Shown: positions 44,298 to 52,953 of the stretch, in pieces
Numbering within the stretch: position 1 is the stretch's first letter
Layout: the number at the start of each line of letters is the position of its first letter
Origin: Phycisphaeraceae bacterium
GTDB taxonomy: Bacteria; Planctomycetota; Phycisphaerae; Phycisphaerales; Phycisphaeraceae
Assembly: GCA_028284155.1 (NCBI GenBank)
Contig: JANQSF010000134.1
Location: 62,001 to 126,000, forward strand
Reading direction: 5' to 3'
DNA: 64,000 nucleotides
Notes under the pieces: generated by a model
What the model saw: the letters and a program-made list of their open reading frames with translations, nothing else
What the model was told of the DNA's origin: nothing
Databases searched by the model: none
Translations under genes and position numbers: made by a program

Positions 44298-45524
44298 TTA
44301 CTCGTCTTCCACACCGACCGACAACGGCACGGCCAGGTCGGCTTCGAGTTCGACGTGTTCGTCGCTGGTCGGTTCATCGGCTGGGATGAAAAGGGCGATG
44401 GGCAGCGCGGCGCACATGAACACGCCCATGACGCACAACGCGCCGACGATGTGCAGGTTCTCGGCCCTGCCGAGGTAGCCGACCAGCGCGGGCGCCCAGG
44501 CGCTGCACGCCCAGGCCAGGCCCATCAGCACGCCGCTGATGACGCTGGCGTGGTGCGGGGCCATCTGTTGGCCGAGCGATACGCCCAGCGGATTGGTCGT
44601 CGCGATGCACCCGCCCGCCGCGAGCAGCAACAGGCAGAGCACGGGCGTAGGCAGTTGCGGCGGAAGGACGGTGACGTAATACAACGCCGAACCGGTGGCG
44701 ATGATGATCAGCAGGACGCGGCGTCGGCCGATCTTGTCCGCCAACTGCGCGGCGGGGATCATGAACACCACCGCGCCCATGATCCAGAAGAACGTCCCGC
44801 CGCCGTTGACCAGCCAGGCGTCGTAGCCTTTGTATTCAAGCAATTCGGGCATGAGGAAGATGATGCCGAGCATGACGGCCGAGACGATCATCTGCACGAA
44901 GAACAAGGCGATCAGCCGACGACGCAGCCGGACCAAAGTGGCCAGCGCGTCGCGCAGCGCGACCGGCTTGCGCTCGCTGGCATGGGCTGGGCGACACCAT
45001 ACGGCGGCAAGCAACACGACACCCGCCGCGGGGATGAGCAGCCAATACGTATGTCCCCCCGTCCACTGGTCCGCCTTGCTGAACAGGCCATGCGAAAACG
45101 CCCACCCGAACATGCCCGCGCCGATGAACGTCGCCAGCATGGTCGATCGGCGGGCGCCCGACAGGTTGCCGGCCAGGCTCGCGCCGGACGGGTGATACAT
45201 CGCCCCCCCGATGCGCACGAGCAGCATGACGCCGAACAACAGCGCGTACGTCACGGTCGGCCCCATCTGGTGCTGGTACACGCCGACCACGCCCATGCCC
45301 ATCCCCAGCGCCGACAACGACGTGCCGATGATCACAAACCGGCGTTGGTGGCCGTGGTCGGCCCACAGGCCGAACAACGGCTGCAGGCCCGCGCCGACGA
45401 ACAGCGCGACCGTCGAAATCACCCCCGCCCAGAACAGGTCGAGTTCGGCTGACTTCTTGAACATCGGCCAAACGCCGCCATAGCAGTCGACCACCGTGTG
45501 GGCGAGGGCGAGGCTGATGAACAT
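44298..45524 (-). CDS. Major facilitator superfamily transporter, 408 aa
   Basis: About twelve transmembrane segments from MFISLALAHTVVDCYGG, which reads as helix 1 of a fosmidomycin-resistance-like (Fsr/NarK-type) permease. LFGLWADHGHQRRFVIIGTS carries the loop 2-3 MFS motif (D-x-G-x-x-R-x-x). AQLADKIGRRRVLLIIIATG repeats it in the second half. GGAMYHPSGASLAGNLSGAR is typical of the Fsr subgroup. The acidic C-terminal tail is probably cytosolic. The Met at 45524 is the last plausible start; sequence upstream lacks protein-like character. Substrate unknown. Confidence 0.88.
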   Translation of the reverse strand: MFISLALAHTVVDCYGGVWPMFKKSAELDLFWAGVISTVALFVGAGLQPLFGLWADHGHQRRFVIIGTSLSALGMGMGVVGVYQHQMGPTVTYALLFGVMLLVRIGGAMYHPSGASLAGNLSGARRSTMLATFIGAGMFGWAFSHGLFSKADQWTGGHTYWLLIPAAGVVLLAAVWCRPAHASERKPVALRDALATLVRLRRRLIALFFVQMIVSAVMLGIIFLMPELLEYKGYDAWLVNGGGTFFWIMGAVVFMIPAAQLADKIGRRRVLLIIIATGSALYYVTVLPPQLPTPVLCLLLLAAGGCIATTNPLGVSLGQQMAPHHASVISGVLMGLAWACSAWAPALVGYLGRAENLHIVGALCVMGVFMCAALPIALFIPADEPTSDEHVELEADLAVPLSVGVEDE

Positions 45525-46232
45525 CTTGGTCTGCGGCTTCAATCGTTTGGCCCAGGCGGAAGGACGTGCAAGCCCAAACGATAGGGGCGGCAATGCCGTG
45601 ACCGACGCGGGCCGCGCACAAAGGTGGAGCTTTACGCGGGGCGGACCGGGGCGGGCAGGCGTCGATCCGAGCCGTTCACGCGGGTCGCGCGCCGCCGGCG
45701 CGCGCACGACCGTGCGCCGGCAAGCCCTGTGATGTGGTGCGCGCAGCCAGAACGACGTGGTCCAAAACGCCATGACGGGCGGGCACTGCGGCTTGCCGTT
45801 TGCGTGATGTTGATAGCCAGCCCGCGGACAAAGGAGTTGCCAGCGCTGCATGACAGGGCACGACACGAACCCGCCACGAATCCCGCCATGAACCCTGACA
45901 GGTCGATGGCGGGCCTGACACGACGATTGCCTTGGCGGGCTGGAATCGGGGTTGACGCTGTCGGGGTGACAAGCGGCGCAAACAGGAATAAACACATGGT
46001 AAACAATCACTTAAAGTCCAGTTTGATGCGATCGGGGAAGAGAAAAACCGCCATTCACGCTACACATTGCGTGTCGAACGATGAATCCCACGGATTCCAA
46101 TCCGTGGGCGTCTGCTGTCGGAGGAACTTGGACGCGAAGAAACCATGGACGGCGCGCGTCGCACACCGCCGCAGAACCACCGACGGGTCGGGTAGAATGC
46201 ACTGCGAAGTTTCCCTCCAACCGAGCGGCCCC
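45525..46232. other. Gene-free region between divergent genes
   Basis: 708 bp. Long open frames exist on both strands, but their translations are Arg/Pro/Ala-rich and show no fold. It holds a hairpin repeat at 46087-46112. It must include the promoters of the MFS gene and of the ClpP-fold gene; no confident boxes seen. Confidence 0.65.
46087..46112 (+). repeat. CCCACGGATTCCAATCCGTGGG hairpin repeat (intergenic copy)
   Basis: 11-bp-arm palindrome centred on GATT/AATC. Positions 46088-46112 are identical over 25 bases (as reverse complement) to 53734-53758, which lies inside miaB. Confidence 0.9.
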
Positions 46233-47777
46233 ATGAAAAGAGAACACCCCGCCCATCGTTCTGCTGCGCTGTGCATCGCGGCCGCCCTGCTGCTGCTGGT
46301 CGTGCCGGTCGAGACCCGCGCCGACGAGGTCAAACTGAAGGACGGCCGAACGATCGAAGGGAAGGTCGTCGGGCAGTACCCGGAGGGCGTGGTGCTGGAG
46401 GTGACGCTCGGCGGCGTGGCGACACGCTTGCCGATCTGGCAATCGCAAGTCGAGAGTGTGACGACCAAGCCGCTGTCAGCCGAGGCGAAGCGTGCGGCGC
46501 GGGTGTCGGCCCAGACAACTGAGCCGACGATTGCGCTCAAGCAGGACGTGCGCGGCACGCCCTACCTGGAGATCCCGCTAACCGGCCGATTCGGGACCGA
46601 CACGGTGTGGCATGGTGTCGACGCCGCATTGCGATACGCACGTCGACACGAAGTGCGCGACATCGTCTTCGTCATCGACTCGATGGGCGGGTCCATGCAC
46701 GAGGCGCTGACGATCGTCGGCCTGGTCGAGCGGTACAAGGCGCTGGGCGAGCCGCGCTTCTACTTCCGCGCGGCCGTGCGCCGGGCTGAGGGCGCGGCGG
46801 CGATCATCCCGATGGTCATGCCGACGGTCTATCTCGGGAAACAGGCGACGATCGGCGGCGGCGCGGACGACGCGGTCGACGCGTCGGGCGCTTACAGCAA
46901 TGTCCCGCTGGCGACGCGGATGGGCGACATCGCCGACCGCTACCTGCTGCCGCGCCAGGTCGTCGAGGCGATGTTCGACCCGCAGCGTGCGTTGGTGGCG
47001 TGGCATGACCAAGACGACGGCGTGCAACTGGCTGAACAATTGCCCGCGGGCGTCTCGCCGGATCAGGTGATCTTCGTTAACGTCGCGGGCAAACGGCTGA
47101 CGCTGTCACGCACGCAAGCCATCGCGCTGGGCTTGGGCCGGTCCGTCGAGGTCGAACCGGACGCGACGCACGAGGAGTTGATCAGCGCCGTGGCGGAGGT
47201 CGAGGGTATCGACGATTGGCGACCGTTCTCCGAGTTCGGCAAGTTGGCGATGCGACAAACCGCGCAACGGCGACAGGTGCAACACCAACAGCAGGCCGTC
47301 GTGCAAGAGCGGCGGAAGGCATCTCAATCCGACGACCAGACAATCCCCGGCGACACCCCCGCCCGTGCGAAGCTGCGGCAGCGCATGTTGCGGCACTGGC
47401 AGCAGTTCAGCCGGGTCGACCCGAGGGCCGGCCAATACTCGACGTATGGGGTGACCGTCGGCAGCGGCAGCGTTGTGTTCGGCGGCGCGTGGCGGGAGGT
47501 CGACATCGAGGTGTTTACCCGCACGTCGAGGCGCGAATGGACGCGGCGGTCGTTGGCGGCGATTGCCGAGTTGCGCAACCTCGTCGAAGCGTATGACGCA
47601 TACGTCAAGCGACACGGGCCCTACGACCCGCGCTGGCACAGATGGCAGTCCGCGTTGCGCTACACGCCGCCGAACATCGAAATCGACGGGCAGATGATCG
47701 CACCCGCCGACCTCGCGGCCGAGGCCCGCGTGCTGGCCAACGAGTTGTGGCACAACCGCAATCGGCGCGGGCCGTGA
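46233..47777 (+). CDS. Secreted ClpP-fold (NfeD/SppA-like) protein, possibly non-catalytic, 514 aa
   Basis: Signal peptide AALCIAAALLLLVVPVETRA|DE. Residues about 30-75 resemble a small SH3-like beta domain (VKLKDGRTIEGKVVGQYPEG). Residues about 105-290 show the ClpP/crotonase-like pattern of NfeD and SppA: YLEIPLTGRFGTDTVWHGVD, VRDIVFVIDSMGGSMHEALT, PTVYLGKQATIGGG. At the position of the nucleophile (usually A-x-S-A-G) it has RRAEGAAAIIPM, with no serine, so catalysis is doubtful. A Gln/Arg-rich helix (about 345-375) and a novel C-terminal domain follow. Role in membrane or envelope proteostasis is an inference. Confidence 0.72.
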   Translation: MKREHPAHRSAALCIAAALLLLVVPVETRADEVKLKDGRTIEGKVVGQYPEGVVLEVTLGGVATRLPIWQSQVESVTTKPLSAEAKRAARVSAQTTEPTIALKQDVRGTPYLEIPLTGRFGTDTVWHGVDAALRYARRHEVRDIVFVIDSMGGSMHEALTIVGLVERYKALGEPRFYFRAAVRRAEGAAAIIPMVMPTVYLGKQATIGGGADDAVDASGAYSNVPLATRMGDIADRYLLPRQVVEAMFDPQRALVAWHDQDDGVQLAEQLPAGVSPDQVIFVNVAGKRLTLSRTQAIALGLGRSVEVEPDATHEELISAVAEVEGIDDWRPFSEFGKLAMRQTAQRRQVQHQQQAVVQERRKASQSDDQTIPGDTPARAKLRQRMLRHWQQFSRVDPRAGQYSTYGVTVGSGSVVFGGAWREVDIEVFTRTSRREWTRRSLAAIAELRNLVEAYDAYVKRHGPYDPRWHRWQSALRYTPPNIEIDGQMIAPADLAAEARVLANELWHNRNRRGP

Positions 47778-47795
47778 TTCACACGACACACCCAC

Positions 47796-48059
47796 TCAAA
47801 ACGGTACGAGCATGAACAAGAACGCGAAGAAACACGCGAAGAGCACCAGGATGGCGACGACCGTCCAGAACGGACCCAACGACCACGACAACCGGCTACC
47901 CGCGACGGCGTGCTGCCAGGCCTGACCTTTGAAGTACGTCCCACAGTGATGACACTGATGAGCCTCAGCCCACAACGACTTGCCGCACACGACGCAATCG
48001 ACCAGGTCGCCTGACGGGTCGTCGTCTTCTTCGAAGAAAGGATCGTCCAGGTCGTCCAT
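47796..48059 (-). CDS. Small zinc-ribbon membrane protein, 87 aa
   Basis: MDDLDDPFFEEDDDPSGDLV is an acidic start. A zinc ribbon CVVCGKSLWAEAHQCHHCG (two C-x-x-C knuckles) follows, then a C-terminal transmembrane helix (LGPFWTVVAILVLFACFFAF). The start is set at 48059; an upstream in-frame start would add 30 low-quality residues. It precedes no operon partner on its strand and ends 18 bases from the ClpP-fold gene's stop (convergent). Function unknown. Confidence 0.78.
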   Translation of the reverse strand: MDDLDDPFFEEDDDPSGDLVDCVVCGKSLWAEAHQCHHCGTYFKGQAWQHAVAGSRLSWSLGPFWTVVAILVLFACFFAFLFMLVPF

Positions 48060-48181
48060 CACGCGAAGCTTCCGGAGGCTGCTTGATGTGCCTTGATCGG
48101 GCAGACAGGTTGATGTTGACGTGGACCGGCCCGGCACGGGCCGGCTCACAGGTTACGAGGCGACGCCTCAACCCGTCGCGA

Positions 48182-49444
48182 TTACTCGTCGCCCATCGTC
48201 AACGGTGTGACTTGTTCGACCTCGCCGCGGGCGATCTTGTCGAAGCCGGAGCCGAGTTCGCCCAGCGGGTCGGGCGGGACGATGTCGACGACTTTGTCGC
48301 CGAGTTTGGCCTCGCCTCGTTCGACGCGGGCCTGGAACTTCTTGCACTCATCGAGCAACGCGTCGAGGATTTCGTCTTCGGGCACGTTAGCGACGCGCTC
48401 GCCCTGCACGTAGATGATGCCGCACTGGTTGCCCGCGAAGATGGCGACGTCGGCGCCCTCGGCCTCACCGGGGCCGTTCACGACGCAGCCCATGACAGCG
48501 ACCTTGATCGGCAGGACGATTTCCTCGGCCAACTTCTTGCGGACCTGCTGCGTGAGCGTGAACAGGTCGACCTGGATTCGGCCGCACGCGGGGCAGGCGA
48601 TCAGCTCGGCGCCCTTGCGTTCGCGCAGGCCGAGGATGGTCAGCATCTCGATGCCGTCTTCGACCTCGTACACGGGGTCGTTGGCGTAGCTGATGCGGAT
48701 CGTGTCGCCGATGCCGGACGCGAGCAGATGGCCCAGCGGCACGACCGAACGGATGCAGCCCGTTTCCTTCGGCCCGGCGTGCGTCACGCCCAGGTGCAGC
48801 GGGTAGTCGAACCGTTTGCTGATCTCGGTGTACGCGGCGATGACCAGTTGCGGATCGATGCTCTTGGCGCTGATGACGATGTCGTGGAAGTCTTTGGCGT
48901 GGAAGATGTCGAGGTATTCCTCGAGCTTGGCGATCATGATGGCAAGCAAATGTCCGTGCTTCTGGTCGCTGAAGAACTTGCCCAGTTCCTGCTTGCGCTT
49001 CTGCATGTCCTTGCGTTCGATGATCGAGCCTTCGTTGACGCCGACGCGGATGGGCAGGCCGCGTTCCTTGCAGGCGTCGATCACCTCGCCGACCTCATTG
49101 CGGTCGTTGAGGTTTCCGGGGTTGAGGCGGATCTTGTGGACGCCGGCCTCGATCGCCTCGAGGGCGCGCTGGAAGTGGAAGTGCACGTCGGCGACGATCG
49201 GCACGCTGACGCGCGGCAGGATCTCTTTGAGCGCTTCGGTGTCGCGCCGCTGCGGCACAGCCACGCGGACGACGTCGGCGCCGGCCGCGGCGAGCTTGTT
49301 GATCTCAGCCACGCAGGCGTCGATGTCGTAGGTGAAGCCGGCCGTCATCGACTGCACGCTCACACGCGCATCGCCGCCGATCGCGATTCGGCCTACACGG
49401 TCGTCACCAACGGTGACCTGGCGGGTTTTGCGGCGTGGCATCAT
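48182..49444 (-). CDS. ispG: 4-hydroxy-3-methylbut-2-enyl diphosphate synthase (IspG/GcpE), 420 aa
   Basis: [4Fe-4S] enzyme of the MEP isoprenoid pathway. N-terminal TIM-barrel half: VTVGDDRVGRIAIGGDARVS, SVQSMTAGFTYDIDACVAEI, VPIVADVHFHFQRALEAIEA, KIRLNPGNL. C-terminal cluster-binding half: IACPACGRIQVDLFTLTQQV and KVAVMGCVVNGPGEAEGADV, supplying the Cys ligands and the catalytic Glu of GPGEA. Length is normal for single-insert bacterial IspG. Start at 49444 (MMPRRKTRQVTVGDD). Confidence 0.97.
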   Translation of the reverse strand: MMPRRKTRQVTVGDDRVGRIAIGGDARVSVQSMTAGFTYDIDACVAEINKLAAAGADVVRVAVPQRRDTEALKEILPRVSVPIVADVHFHFQRALEAIEAGVHKIRLNPGNLNDRNEVGEVIDACKERGLPIRVGVNEGSIIERKDMQKRKQELGKFFSDQKHGHLLAIMIAKLEEYLDIFHAKDFHDIVISAKSIDPQLVIAAYTEISKRFDYPLHLGVTHAGPKETGCIRSVVPLGHLLASGIGDTIRISYANDPVYEVEDGIEMLTILGLRERKGAELIACPACGRIQVDLFTLTQQVRKKLAEEIVLPIKVAVMGCVVNGPGEAEGADVAIFAGNQCGIIYVQGERVANVPEDEILDALLDECKKFQARVERGEAKLGDKVVDIVPPDPLGELGSGFDKIARGEVEQVTPLTMGDE

Positions 49445-49706
49445 CGAAATCGGCGTTTGGCTGGCGTCATACCCGGCCGCGCTCGATTGGACATCGTTCC
49501 CGGCGCGGCCCGTAGTATAGCCCGGCGGGCCGATTCTGCGACCGCTAACCGGTCGTGGATCGTCGTGTCCGTGAGCGCTCGTTTTCGTGCCAAGGCCGTG
49601 TCGGCCGTGTAGAACACCTTAGAGCTACCGCACGGCCGACACGGCCTTGGCACGAGACAAGCGCCGCGTTGCAAGATCTTCCGATCCTCACGATTTGATT
49701 GCCCCG

Positions 49707-50753
49707 ATGAATCTCTACCCGCTGAAGTTCGAGCCGATCTACAAGCCCAAGGTCTGGGGCGGACGCCGCATCGAAACGCTTGGCCGAACACTGCCGGGCG
49801 GCGCGGACGACCTGATCGGCGAATCGTGGGAGTTGGCCGACCTCGACGCGGATCAGACCGGCGGCGAGGCGGCGCACTCGGTCGTCACCAACGGCCCCTT
49901 GGCCGGCAAGACGCTGCGCAGCGTTGTCGAACAGTTTGGCGATGCGATGCTGGGTCGTTTGCAACTGACCGAACGCGGCGCGTTCCCGTTGCTCGTCAAG
50001 TACCTCGACGCGCGGGAGAACCTGTCGGTGCAGGTGCACCCGAGTGTCGAGTACGCGCGGGCGCACGACGAAGCGCACCTGAAGCACGAAGCGTGGGTCG
50101 TGCTGCATTGCGACGAGTCGGCGGCGGGTGGTCAGCCGGTGATCTACAAAGGCGTGCGCGACGGCGTGATCGAAAACGACCTGCGCGCGGCGATCGAGTC
50201 GGGCGACGAGTCGGCGGTGCTGGACAAGTTGATCGCCGTGCCGGTCAAGCCGGGGCAATGCCATTACCTGCCGAGCGGGACGTGTCACGCACTGGGCGCG
50301 GGCGTCATGGTGGCCGAGGTGCAAACGCCCAGCGACACGACGTTCCGGGTTTACGATTGGGGCCGAACAGACCGGGCACTGCACGTGGAACAGGCGATGC
50401 GGTGCATTCAATTCGGCCCGCCCAACGTGGCCGAGCACGAGAAGCGCACACACGTGGCCGGCATGTTCACAACGGTCACCCGGCTGTGCCTGTGCGACGC
50501 GTTCCGCATCGAGAAGGTCCGCATGGTCGAGGGGTACGAGCAGGAAATCCCCTACGATCAGCCGGCCGTGTGGATGGTGCTCGAAGGCGCGGGCGTGGTC
50601 GAGCCGGGCAACGGCGCCCCGGATGTGCCGTTCGAGCGCGGCGAGACGCTGCTCATCCCCGCGAACATGGACAACGGAAAGGTCAAGCTGTCAGCCGACA
50701 CGGTCTGGCTGGAGGTGACGTTCCCGCAAGCGTTGGCGGAGCCGATCGCTTAG
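49707..50753 (+). CDS. manA: Class I mannose-6-phosphate isomerase, 348 aa
   Basis: Interconverts fructose-6-P and mannose-6-P. YPLKFEPIYKPKVWGGRRIE is the family N-terminus. Zinc ligands: Gln/His in LSVQVHPSVEYA, Glu in LKHEAWVVLHC, and His in YLPSGTCHALGAGVMVAEVQ. The catalytic-region arginine is likely in TTFRVYDWGR. A C-terminal cupin follows (YDQPAVWMVLEGAGVVEPGN). Start at 49707 (MNLYPLKF); upstream in-frame codons lie in repeat-like sequence. It probably supplies mannose/GDP-mannose for surface glycans. No neighbours in the same pathway. Confidence 0.94.
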   Translation: MNLYPLKFEPIYKPKVWGGRRIETLGRTLPGGADDLIGESWELADLDADQTGGEAAHSVVTNGPLAGKTLRSVVEQFGDAMLGRLQLTERGAFPLLVKYLDARENLSVQVHPSVEYARAHDEAHLKHEAWVVLHCDESAAGGQPVIYKGVRDGVIENDLRAAIESGDESAVLDKLIAVPVKPGQCHYLPSGTCHALGAGVMVAEVQTPSDTTFRVYDWGRTDRALHVEQAMRCIQFGPPNVAEHEKRTHVAGMFTTVTRLCLCDAFRIEKVRMVEGYEQEIPYDQPAVWMVLEGAGVVEPGNGAPDVPFERGETLLIPANMDNGKVKLSADTVWLEVTFPQALAEPIA

Positions 50754-50769
50754 CGCGAAAGCAAGAAAT

Positions 50770-50947
50770 CAGGAAAGCAGGAAAACAGGAAATAAAGACG
50801 CTGTGGAATGACGATGAAGAGGGATGGGGCGTGGGGTTGCGGTTTAGTGCAGGATGGCATGAACGGGGGCGGCCCTGCGGGCGCGCCGCTAAACGGGTCG
50901 CGCCACGATTGTCTGTGTCTCTGATTTCCTGTTTTCCTGCTTTCCTG
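50770..50947. repeat. CAGGAAAGCAGGAAA-type inverted repeat
   Basis: 22-bp perfect arms at 50770-50791 and 50926-50947 separated by 134 bases. The right arm extends imperfectly (TTCCTGTTCTCCTGCTTTCC) up to the start of the TrkA-C gene. Confidence 0.8.
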
Positions 50948-50964
50948 TTCTCCTGCTTTCCAGC

Positions 50965-51777
50965 ATGATCGCCGTATTCTCATTCGTCGCCGTGCTCATC
51001 ATGTCGCTGACGATCGTTCGGATCGCTTCGGTGGCGTTGCAATTGACGGGCTTGTCACGCGAGTTGGCGAGGTTCCAAGCGCGGTCCGCATGGACGGGCG
51101 CGGGCTTCACCACGGCCGAATCGGAGAAGGTGGTCGGCCATCCCGTTCGTCGCCGCATCATCATGCTGTTGATGCTGATGGGCAACGCGGGCTTGCTGAC
51201 GATGGTCGTGTCGTTGATGGCGACGGTGGCGGTCGAAGATCAACCCGGTTCCACACTATGGCGGATTCTGGCGTTGTCCGCCGGCTTGTTGGTTTTCTGG
51301 TTCTTCGCCACGAGCAAGTGGATCGACCGCTACATGTCGCGCGTCATCCGGTGGGCTCTGGGCAGGTGGACGAAACTCGAGGTGCGCGATTACGTCGGCC
51401 TGCTGCACCTGTCCAAGCATTACGCCGTCATCGAGATGACCGTGCAGGACGGCGATTGGTTGGCCGACCGTTCGTTGGCCGAATTGAAACTCTCGGAGGA
51501 AGGCGTGCTCGTGCTGGGCGTCGAGGCGAAGGACGGCACGTATGTTGGCGCGCCACGCGGGCAAACCACGTTACGCGTCGGCGACACGATCCTGCTGTAT
51601 GGCCGAGGCGAACGGCTGAAAGAACTGGATGATCGACCGGCAGGTTGGGAAGGCGCGTTGTCCAGCGTTCGCGCGCGGGCCGAGCAGCAGGAGATCGAAC
51701 GGGAGGAGAAGGTCGAGGAGGAAACGGTCGAGGAGGAAACGGTCGAGGACGAGGCGGGTAAAGACGATGACGAGTGA
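50965..51777 (+). CDS. Membrane protein with a TrkA-C (RCK-C) domain, 270 aa
   Basis: Three transmembrane segments (IAVFSFVAVLIMSLTIVRIA; IIMLLMLMGNAGLLTMVVSL; WRILALSAGLLVFWFFATSK) precede a cytosolic TrkA-C domain at about 150-220 (YAVIEMTVQDGDWLADRSLA; EGVLVLGVEAKDGTYVGAPR; LRVGDTILLYGRGERLKEL). The segment SAWTGAGFTTAESE between helices 1 and 2 is highly suggestive of the G-F-T-T of Trk-type pores but is too short to be a channel. The tail is strikingly acidic with a repeated VEEETVEEETVEDE. No TrkA-N domain. Probably a ligand-gated regulator of ion or small-molecule flux. Confidence 0.8.
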   Translation: MIAVFSFVAVLIMSLTIVRIASVALQLTGLSRELARFQARSAWTGAGFTTAESEKVVGHPVRRRIIMLLMLMGNAGLLTMVVSLMATVAVEDQPGSTLWRILALSAGLLVFWFFATSKWIDRYMSRVIRWALGRWTKLEVRDYVGLLHLSKHYAVIEMTVQDGDWLADRSLAELKLSEEGVLVLGVEAKDGTYVGAPRGQTTLRVGDTILLYGRGERLKELDDRPAGWEGALSSVRARAEQQEIEREEKVEEETVEEETVEDEAGKDDDE

Positions 51778-51834
51778 TCCGGCCCTGCGGACTGACCCGG
51801 CTTCGGAGAACGTCATGGCGATGAATCGAACGGG

Positions 51835-52935
51835 TCAGTCGGGCAGGTGTTCAAGCCAGTAGCGCAGCCAATTGCCGGACATGACCAGCGCGACGTCGTC
51901 GCTGGAGTACCCGCGTTTGGCGAGCACGTCCTCGAGGACGTGCAGGTCGGCGATGGTGTCGATCTCGCGGGGTGACCACTCTCGGCCGAACCCGCCGTCC
52001 AGGTCGCTGCCGATCGCGACGTGCCTGGCGTCGCCGGCCAATTGGCAGATGTGGTCGATGTGCTCGGCCAGCGCGTCGAGACCGACCAACTCGTGACTGA
52101 GCGTTTCCGGCGTGCCGTCTCGGAGCATCGAGTTGCACAACACCGTGCCGATCAACCCGTCGCGTTCGATGATGATCTTGAGTTGCTCGTCGGTGAGTTG
52201 CCGGTGTTTCGTCGCCAGCGCGCGGCAGTTTGAATGACTCGCGTAGATCGGCCCGGTGAAGCGTTCGACGGCCTCGTGAAAACTCTGGTCGCACAAGTGC
52301 GTCAGGTCGAGCGGCATGTTGAGTTCGGACATCTCGTCCAGCAGGCGTCGGCCCTTGTCGGTCAGCGGCCCCTGTTCGGGCGGGCCGACCGAATCCCAAG
52401 GCGGCGTGCCGAACGCGTACGGGCTGTCGGCTGTGTGCGAAAGCATGAGCGTCCGCACGCCGCGCGCATACCAGTGATGGACTTCCTCCGGCTCGACGAT
52501 CGGGTCCGCGCCCTCCATTGTGACGATGACACCGACCGGCGCGTCGAGTGCACCGCCCTGCCAGCGAGACCAATGTTCCTGCAACTCGCCGGCCGTGTTA
52601 ATCAAATCGATCACGCCCTGCCGCTGCAACGACTCGTAATACGCGAGCTGTCCCATAGCCGCGCCGTGGGCGATGTCCTGCGTCGGGTAGTCGAGGTTTC
52701 GGCGGATCGGGTTGCGCTCGGGCTTGACGCGTTTCGTGCGTGCGATGACCGTCGCGACGCAGCACGCAACGCCCGCCTTCTGCATGGCATCGATCGTGAC
52801 GGTCGGCGTCTCCCGGCCGTCGTCTTTGGCGTTGACCTCGAACGCGCGCAGGTCGTCGACGGGCAATCGTTGGTCGCGCTCATAACCGAGCGCGTTCATG
52901 GCGAGGTCGAGATGGCCGTCGAAGATGAGGGGCAT
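51835..52935 (-). CDS. Peptidase M19 (renal-dipeptidase family), 366 aa
   Basis: Zinc dipeptidase. The first metal site is IFDGHLDLAMNALGYERDQR (H-x-D). GVIVTMEGADPI supplies the bridging Glu, and LDLTHLCDQSFHEAVERF and GPIYASHSNCRAL later His ligands. HVAIGSDLDGGFGREWSPRE is the C-terminal Asp block. No signal peptide, so cytosolic, unlike the GPI-anchored mammalian enzyme. It lies 19 bases downstream of miaB on the same strand, so the two are probably co-transcribed. Confidence 0.94.
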   Translation of the reverse strand: MPLIFDGHLDLAMNALGYERDQRLPVDDLRAFEVNAKDDGRETPTVTIDAMQKAGVACCVATVIARTKRVKPERNPIRRNLDYPTQDIAHGAAMGQLAYYESLQRQGVIDLINTAGELQEHWSRWQGGALDAPVGVIVTMEGADPIVEPEEVHHWYARGVRTLMLSHTADSPYAFGTPPWDSVGPPEQGPLTDKGRRLLDEMSELNMPLDLTHLCDQSFHEAVERFTGPIYASHSNCRALATKHRQLTDEQLKIIIERDGLIGTVLCNSMLRDGTPETLSHELVGLDALAEHIDHICQLAGDARHVAIGSDLDGGFGREWSPREIDTIADLHVLEDVLAKRGYSSDDVALVMSGNWLRYWLEHLPD

Positions 52936-52953
52936 TCACAGTCTGTTCAGCAG

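Noticed and set aside
45525..46010. N-terminal extension of the MFS protein by 162 residues
   Set aside because: Sequence is Arg/Pro/Ala-rich with no membrane or soluble-domain character; helix 1 begins at the chosen Met.
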